Origin: Bacteroidales bacterium UBA4231
GTDB lineage: Bacteria > Bacteroidota > Bacteroidia > Bacteroidales > UBA932
Assembly: GCA_002396335.1 (NCBI GenBank)
Contig: DGXN01000014.1
Coordinates: forward strand, 5,146 to 16,032
Direction of reading: 5' to 3'
Length of the DNA: 10,887 bases
Part shown: one piece after another, positions 7,662-10,887 of the stretch
Position numbering within the stretch: the first letter of the stretch is position 1
How the letters are laid out: each line of letters begins with the position of its first letter
Translations under genes and position numbers: made by a program
The notes under the pieces: generated by a model
Database searches by the model: none
What the model saw: only the letters and a program-made list of their open reading frames with translations
What the model was told of the DNA's origin: nothing

Positions 7662-8407
7662 TGCGGGAAACGACGGTATTCGGCCCCATTTTCAGCCGCA
7701 GGCTGGGAAGTTCCCTGGGCATCAATCTGCTGCCCCAGAAAGGGAAAATCTGCAATTTCGACTGTGTGTACTGCGAATGCGGCTGGAACAAGGACGGCAG
7801 GGGAGACACGCTGCTCCCTACGGCCGACGATGTCCGAAAGTCCCTCGAAGAGAAGCTCGCCGCCTGCGCAGCGGCCGGAACGCCCATCGACTCCATCACC
7901 TTCTCCGGCGACGGAGAGCCTACTTTGAATCCCGCATTCCCCGAAATCATCGACATCACGCTTTCCCTTCGGGACCGCTATTATCCGTCGGCCAAGGTGT
8001 CGGTCCTTTCCAATGCCACCAGAATCGGCCGGGAGGAGGTTTTCCAAGCGCTCCGGAAGGTAGACAATGCCATCCTGAAGATCGACGCCCCTACGGACGC
8101 TGAGGCTGCCTTGGTAAACCGCCCTGCCGCCGGATACCATGTGGCCGACGTGGTGGAACACCTCCGCCGTTTCGACGGCGCTTTTGTGCTCCAGACCATG
8201 TTTCTGAAAGGCCCCGGCTGGGCTACGGAGGATTGGGTGGACCGCTGGATGGACCTGGTGCGGGAACTCCGCCCCCAGGAGGTCATGGTCTATACGGTGG
8301 ACCGGGAAACCCCGATGAAAGGACTGCAGAAATATACCGTTGAGGAGATGCGTGCCCTGGTGCAGCCTCTCCTGGATGAAGGATATCAAATTCAAATTAA
8401 AGGATAA
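7658..8407 (+). CDS. Radical SAM protein, COG0731-like
   Basis: This 249-aa radical SAM enzyme carries the iron-sulfur motif CNFDCVYC (Cys32, Cys36, Cys39), a CxxxCxxC pattern; Cys41 follows immediately. FSGDGEPTLNP (82-92) is the SAM amino-group-binding GGE-type motif, and VSVLSNAT (114-121) and LKIDAP (140-145) are further core strands. The N-terminal VFGPIFSRRLGSSLGINLLP pattern is typical of the COG0731 group, related to the wyosine synthase TYW1 catalytic domain but without its flavodoxin part. Reaction and substrate are unknown. Start: ATG 7658 overlaps the amidohydrolase stop (ATGA); ATG 7661 is an alternative one codon on. Its TAA lies 4 bases before the deoC ATG. Confidence 0.9.
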   Translation: MMRETTVFGPIFSRRLGSSLGINLLPQKGKICNFDCVYCECGWNKDGRGDTLLPTADDVRKSLEEKLAACAAAGTPIDSITFSGDGEPTLNPAFPEIIDITLSLRDRYYPSAKVSVLSNATRIGREEVFQALRKVDNAILKIDAPTDAEAALVNRPAAGYHVADVVEHLRRFDGAFVLQTMFLKGPGWATEDWVDRWMDLVRELRPQEVMVYTVDRETPMKGLQKYTVEEMRALVQPLLDEGYQIQIKG

Positions 8408-8411
8408 ACTT

Positions 8412-9302
8412 ATGACGATTGCTAGCAAATATGGCTATACGCCTGACAAAGAGGCCATTGCGCGCCATCTTGACCTCATCGCCGGTGGTCTTGAGGAACT
8501 GGTTTCCCCGGACCTGTACAAAGCCTGCTTCTCCATCATGGACCAGACGACCCTTGCCAATGACGACACCCCCGCCAGCGTAAAAGCCCTGGTGGACAAG
8601 GTGAACGGCTTCCAGCAGGAATTCCCCGGCTGGCCCCTCCCTGCCTCCATCTGCGTGTATCCCAACTTTGCCGGCGTCGTGGCGTCGGCCCGCAGCAACA
8701 AGGCGCTGCATGTGACCACGGTGGCCGGCTGCTTCCCCACTTCACAGAGTTTCCTGGAAGTGAAACTGCACGAGATTGAACTCGCCGTCCGTGGCGGTGC
8801 CGACGAGATTGACATCGTCCTGGCCCTGAACAGCTTCCTTGTCGGCGATTATGAGACCGCCGGTGAAGAAATCCGTGCTTCCCGCGAGCGGATTGACGCC
8901 GTCGCCAAGGAACTGGGCCGTCCCGTCATCCTGAAGGTGATCCTGGAGACCGGTCTGCTGGTCACGCCCGAAGCCATCGCCGACGCTTCCTTCCTGGCCA
9001 TGGAAAACGGGGCCGACTTCATCAAGACTTCGACCGGAAAAGTGAAGGTGAATGCCACGCCCCAGGCTGCCTATGTCATGTGCGAATGCATCAAGAAGTT
9101 CTACGAGGTCACCGGCCGGAAAGTGGGCTTCAAGGCTGCTGGCGGCATTGCATCGGCCATGGACGCCGTGTGCTACTGGTCCATCGTAGGCACCATTCTC
9201 GGAAAAGAATGGCTGAACAAAGATCTGTTCCGCTTCGGCGTGTCCAGCCTCGCGAACAAACTCCTCTCCGCCGAGCGCCAGACAACCGTTGCATACTTCT
9301 AG
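8412..9302 (+). CDS. deoC: Deoxyribose-phosphate aldolase
   Basis: The 296-aa class I aldolase splits 2-deoxyribose 5-phosphate into glyceraldehyde 3-phosphate and acetaldehyde in deoxynucleoside catabolism. The Schiff-base lysine is Lys205 in ADFIKTSTGK. Asp134 in DEIDIVL and Lys241 in VGFKAAGGI form the proton-relay set, and VILKVILETG is at 172-181. It is longer than the roughly 250-aa E. coli enzyme because of an N-terminal extension, as in other Bacteroidota DeoC proteins. ATG 8412 is chosen, 4 bases after the radical SAM stop; longer in-frame starts (ATG 8376, or 8340) would overlap that gene and add an unconserved-looking KDIKFKLKDKL stretch. It is the last gene of the operon, followed by a strong terminator. 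No other deo genes are present nearby. Confidence 0.96.
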   Translation: MTIASKYGYTPDKEAIARHLDLIAGGLEELVSPDLYKACFSIMDQTTLANDDTPASVKALVDKVNGFQQEFPGWPLPASICVYPNFAGVVASARSNKALHVTTVAGCFPTSQSFLEVKLHEIELAVRGGADEIDIVLALNSFLVGDYETAGEEIRASRERIDAVAKELGRPVILKVILETGLLVTPEAIADASFLAMENGADFIKTSTGKVKVNATPQAAYVMCECIKKFYEVTGRKVGFKAAGGIASAMDAVCYWSIVGTILGKEWLNKDLFRFGVSSLANKLLSAERQTTVAYF

Positions 9303-9317
9303 CGGCACGGTCCCGAT

Positions 9318-9354
9318 ACAAAAAAAGACAGCCTTTTGAGCTGTCTTTTTTTGT
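9318..9354. terminator. Strong, probably bidirectional terminator after deoC
   Basis: A perfect 15-bp inverted repeat has left arm ACAAAAAAAGACAGC (9318-9332), loop CTTTTGA (9333-9339) and right arm GCTGTCTTTTTTTGT (9340-9354). The left arm carries seven A residues and the right arm seven T residues, so it has the intrinsic terminator form on both strands. It ends the ftsY-to-deoC operon 16 bases after the stop codon. Confidence 0.93.
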
Positions 9355-9430
9355 GTGCGCGAAATCAGCGCTGAACTCGTACCAATAAACCTTTGTATAT
9401 CAAAGATTTATATTTTCAAACGCGCAAAAA

Positions 9431-9452
9431 GGTGTAAAATAGGTGTAAAATA
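9431..9452. repeat. 11-bp tandem duplication GGTGTAAAATA
   Basis: GGTGTAAAATA occurs twice without a gap, at 9431-9441 and 9442-9452, in an AT-rich stretch. The arrangement resembles paired binding sites for a recombinase or regulator, but no protein partner is identifiable in the window. Confidence 0.8.
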
Positions 9453-9456
9453 AGGA

Positions 9457-9521
9457 CCTTTTTAGGCCCTTTTTGGCCCGTTTTTCAACGATTTTGCCTT
9501 CGGATGTTGCCTTTTTAGGCC
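9457..9521. repeat. Direct repeat CCTTTTTAGGCC, two copies
   Basis: Identical 12-mers lie at 9457-9468 and 9510-9521, with starts 53 bases apart. Related C(C)TTTTT-GGCC segments lie between them (9468-9485), giving a run of T5 tracts separated by GGCC. The function is unknown. Confidence 0.7.
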
Positions 9522-9570
9522 ACAAATATAAGCATTTTTCGGTTATGATGTATGCCTTACGGGCGAACAA

Positions 9571-9600
9571 AGTCCACCACGGACTAATTGACGAGCAATT
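9571..9600. repeat. Two abutting 15-base inverted repeats
   Basis: AGTCC-ACCAC-GGACT (9571-9585) is followed without a gap by AATTG-ACGAG-CAATT (9586-9600). Each has two 5-base arms around a 5-base loop. The first also contains a GTCCAC hexamer, the core unit of the cluster at 9705-9785. Confidence 0.6.
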
Positions 9601-9649
9601 ACCTTTTCCCTTATCAACGCCGGCATCGGCAGGACGCTGGATTAGGGTA

Positions 9650-9676
9650 CCATCGACCCGCATATTCCCATCGACC
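9650..9676. repeat. Direct repeat CCATCGACC, two copies
   Basis: Identical 9-mers lie at 9650-9658 and 9668-9676, with an 18-base period. It is another short paired repeat in the same intergenic region. Confidence 0.6.
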
Positions 9677-9704
9677 TACATTCTTTCCCTGACGCTTATA
9701 CGCA

Positions 9705-9785
9705 TTTGTCCACTTTGTCCACCGGTGACACGGAGTGGACAAGGTGGACAGTGGTGGACAAACATGTGGTGGACGCGGTGGACGA
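9705..9785. repeat. GTGGAC/GTCCAC 9-bp unit cluster with a 16-bp hairpin
   Basis: Two tandem TTTGTCCAC units (9705-9713, 9714-9722) are followed by five inverted units: AGTGGACAA (9734), GGTGGACAG (9743), GGTGGACAA (9753), GGTGGACGC (9768) and GGTGGACGA (9777). The first two pair with the next two into a 16-bp stem (9707-9722 with 9735-9750, one wobble) around a 12-base loop. The units resemble DnaA boxes (TTATCCACA) with the third base changed. The cluster ends 2 bases before the -33 box of the acetyltransferase promoter, so an operator role is also possible. Confidence 0.85.
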
Positions 9786-9787
9786 GA

Positions 9788-9819
9788 TTTGCCCGTCTGC
9801 CCGATAACAGCTAAATTTG
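9788..9819 (+). promoter_or_regulatory. Bacteroidota promoter of the GNAT gene
   Basis: TTTG at 9788-9791 and TAAATTTG at 9812-9819 match the Bacteroidota primary sigma factor consensus (TTTG and TAnnTTTG) exactly, 20 bases apart. The predicted start, near 9825, leaves a leader of about 23 bases before the ATG at 9848. Confidence 0.82.
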
Positions 9820-9847
9820 CAGTCAATCTGTTTGGACTGAATTGAAT

Positions 9848-10345
9848 ATGACCATTGACCTTCATAAGTGGACCTCTGCTGACCGGGAGTCGCTGATGGC
9901 GCTCTGCAATGCCGTTGACAGGACATACCTGTCGGACAGGCTGCCGTATCCTTACACCGAAGCGGATGCCGACTGGTGGCTTGGGATGGTGGCCGGGAAT
10001 GATGGCAAGGAGGGCGTCTGGCGGGCTATCGTCCTGGACGGACAGATTGTCGGAAGCATTTCCGTGGAGAGAATGGCTGATGAGCAACGCAATGACGGGG
10101 CGATTGGCTATATGATCCTGACGCCATTCTGGTCCCAGGGTATCGGCACAGAAGCCGTACGGCAGATTTGTGAGATTGCTTTCCGGAAGCTAACGCTGGA
10201 GCGCATCATCGGCGAGGTGTTCCCGGAAAACCTGGCATCGGCCCGAGTACTGGAGAAGAATGGCTTCCGGCTGGAGGAGACGAAAGCGGAGGCCATTGTC
10301 AAGGGCGGGAAGGCGATGGATGTGAGGGTGTATGTGAAGGCTTGA
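9848..10345 (+). CDS. GNAT-family N-acetyltransferase, RimJ/RimL type
   Basis: The 165-aa acetyltransferase uses acetyl-CoA to acetylate an amine on a protein or small molecule. Its acetyl-CoA loop is QGIGTEAV (97-104) after the GYMILTPFW strand (87-95), and the family's NLASARVLEKNGFRLEE segment is at 128-144. These are hallmarks of the RimJ/RimL branch (ribosomal-protein acetyltransferases and many uncharacterised relatives). The substrate cannot be told. ATG 9848 is chosen over an in-frame TTG at 9842 because ATG is the stronger start codon and the extension adds only two residues. It has its own promoter and stands as a single unit after the repeat cluster. No hairpin terminator follows; 42 bases separate it from the next gene. 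Confidence 0.92.
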   Translation: MTIDLHKWTSADRESLMALCNAVDRTYLSDRLPYPYTEADADWWLGMVAGNDGKEGVWRAIVLDGQIVGSISVERMADEQRNDGAIGYMILTPFWSQGIGTEAVRQICEIAFRKLTLERIIGEVFPENLASARVLEKNGFRLEETKAEAIVKGGKAMDVRVYVKA

Positions 10346-10387
10346 TTTTTGAAATCAGCATCAGCCATTACTGAACCTTATTACTGT

Positions 10388-10887
10388 ATGAGAGTATTAC
10401 GCGCTATCCTCATAGCTCTATTACTGTTCCCTCAAGTCTTGAGAGCACAGTTTTCTTTTGATCCGGGAGAAGGATGCCTCAATGTGGTTGAATTTACTGC
10501 AGGGCCTGGTCTGGGAGCTTTGGGTGACAGGCTTATAGGGGCCAATTATCTTCACGAGAGGTTTATCAACGAGCAGTTCAGCGTTGGAGCGGGTGCCGGA
10601 TACAGCTACCACCAGCAGTACCAGTTCTCGGCCCTTCCAGTTTATTTCAGCACCCATTATTTCTTTGCGGACAGCAGATTCTCTCCGTTTGTCAATATCA
10701 AGGCCGGCATATATTGGATGCTTGGACCAAAGAATATCGACACCTTTCAAAAGTACTCCATTTCTGGAAAACAGCCTGGCTTTAGTTTGTATGTTTCTCC
10801 GGGCGCCGGCGTCAAGGTTCATCTCACTTCGCACATCGGGCTGATGGCCTCAGTGAGTTATGACGGGTACCTGGTTAATGCGTTTGA
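10388..10887 (+). CDS. Secreted beta-barrel-like outer membrane protein, 5' part
   Basis: The frame is open from ATG 10388 to the window edge (166 complete codons), so the 3' end is missing. Residues 1-20 form a signal peptide: MRVLRA, a hydrophobic ILIALLLF core, then LRA before Gln21 as a likely signal peptidase I site. The mature part alternates short beta segments rich in Gly, Tyr and Phe (VEFTAGPGLGAL, FSVGAGAGYSYH, FSPFVNIKAGIYW, LYVSPGAGVKVHL, LMASVSYDGYL), the pattern of an outer-membrane beta-barrel or a porin-like/OmpA-like barrel. I cannot name the family. Codons such as TTA, CTA, ATA and AGA are used here but are rare in the upstream genes, suggesting a different history or weaker codon selection. 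No clear promoter precedes it. Confidence 0.8.
   Translation, partial: MRVLRAILIALLLFPQVLRAQFSFDPGEGCLNVVEFTAGPGLGALGDRLIGANYLHERFINEQFSVGAGAGYSYHQQYQFSALPVYFSTHYFFADSRFSPFVNIKAGIYWMLGPKNIDTFQKYSISGKQPGFSLYVSPGAGVKVHLTSHIGLMASVSYDGYLVNAF

Larger units (their letters stand above)
9355..9847. other. Repeat-rich intergenic region without a supported gene
   Basis: I see no credible gene on either strand across these 493 bases. Short frames exist, but none resembles a known protein, and several simply translate the GTGGAC repeats. The first half (about 9380-9545) is visibly AT-rich compared with the GC-rich genes around it. It holds an 11-bp tandem duplication, a 12-bp direct repeat, two adjoining small hairpins, a 9-bp direct repeat, the GTGGAC cluster and the acetyltransferase promoter. 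A TATATTTG box on the minus strand (complement of 9523-9530) has no partner -33 box at the right distance. Confidence 0.75.

Noticed and set aside
9523..9530. Minus-strand promoter (TATATTTG)
   Set aside because: The -7 box is perfect, but no -33 box lies about 20 bases away and there is no minus-strand gene for it to serve.
9705..9785. CRISPR array
   Set aside because: The units are 9 bases with spacings of 0 to 11 bases and mixed orientation, and there are no cas genes; this does not fit repeat-spacer architecture.
9400..9790. Chromosomal origin of replication (AT-rich repeats plus DnaA-box-like cluster)
   Set aside because: It has the general look of an unwinding element plus boxes, but there is no dnaA, dnaN or other origin-linked gene, gene orientation does not switch here, and the boxes deviate from the consensus. 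Kept only as a hypothesis in the findings.
9473..9814. Possible 113-aa + strand gene in the intergenic region
   Set aside because: It starts at a TTG, its C-terminal part merely translates the GTGGAC repeats into Trp/Thr-rich sequence, and no domain or promoter supports it. A minus-strand frame at 9400-9663 was rejected for the same reasons.
10344..10351. Possible -7 box GATTTTTG for the outer-membrane protein gene
   Set aside because: One mismatch in the key TA, and no TTTG-like box about 20 bases upstream.
1..10887. tRNA or rRNA genes
   Set aside because: No cloverleaf-like or rRNA-like sequence was recognised in any intergenic space.

Overview
The window looks like chromosomal core sequence from a GC-rich member of the Bacteroidales. 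Three things support this. There are two lineage-restricted small families, DUF4295 next to rpmB-rpmG and a DUF4296-type lipoprotein. Two promoters have the Bacteroidota form (a TTTG-like box, 20 bases, then TAnnTTTG). Start codons are preceded by A-rich or AT-rich leaders with no Shine-Dalgarno sequence. Species cannot be named from this sequence. Every gene I support lies on the + strand.

Layout. (1) 1-2569 is a translation and secretion block: the 3' end of rpmI (L35), rplT (L20), lepB (signal peptidase I with a large insertion), rpmB (L28), rpmG (L33) and a 52-aa DUF4295 gene. It closes with a hairpin terminator at 2588-2617. (2) A promoter embedded in that terminator starts a second block, 2635-9302: ftsY, pheT, a DUF4296-type lipoprotein, an amidohydrolase, a radical SAM enzyme and deoC. 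Gaps in this block are 4 bases or less, and two junctions are ATGA overlaps, so it looks like one translationally coupled operon. It ends in a long symmetric terminator at 9318-9354. (3) 9355-9847 is a roughly 490-base noncoding stretch, AT-rich at first, built from several sets of short paired repeats and ending in a cluster of GTGGAC units that forms a strong hairpin. (4) A textbook Bacteroidota promoter at 9788-9819 drives a GNAT acetyltransferase gene. (5) From 10388 to the edge is the 5' part of a secreted, probably outer-membrane beta-barrel protein with codon use unlike its neighbours.

How the genes fit together. The left part is housekeeping: ribosomal large-subunit proteins, co-translational membrane targeting (FtsY), signal-peptide removal (LepB) and Phe-tRNA charging (PheT). 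The distal genes (amidohydrolase, radical SAM, DeoC) have no confirmed shared pathway, but their tight coupling suggests co-expression, perhaps in nucleoside or cofactor metabolism. The least explained part is 9400-9790. I found no confident new defence or mobile system. The best candidates for follow-up are the repeat-rich intergenic region, the overlapping terminator and promoter before ftsY, and the pheT-to-deoC gene set.
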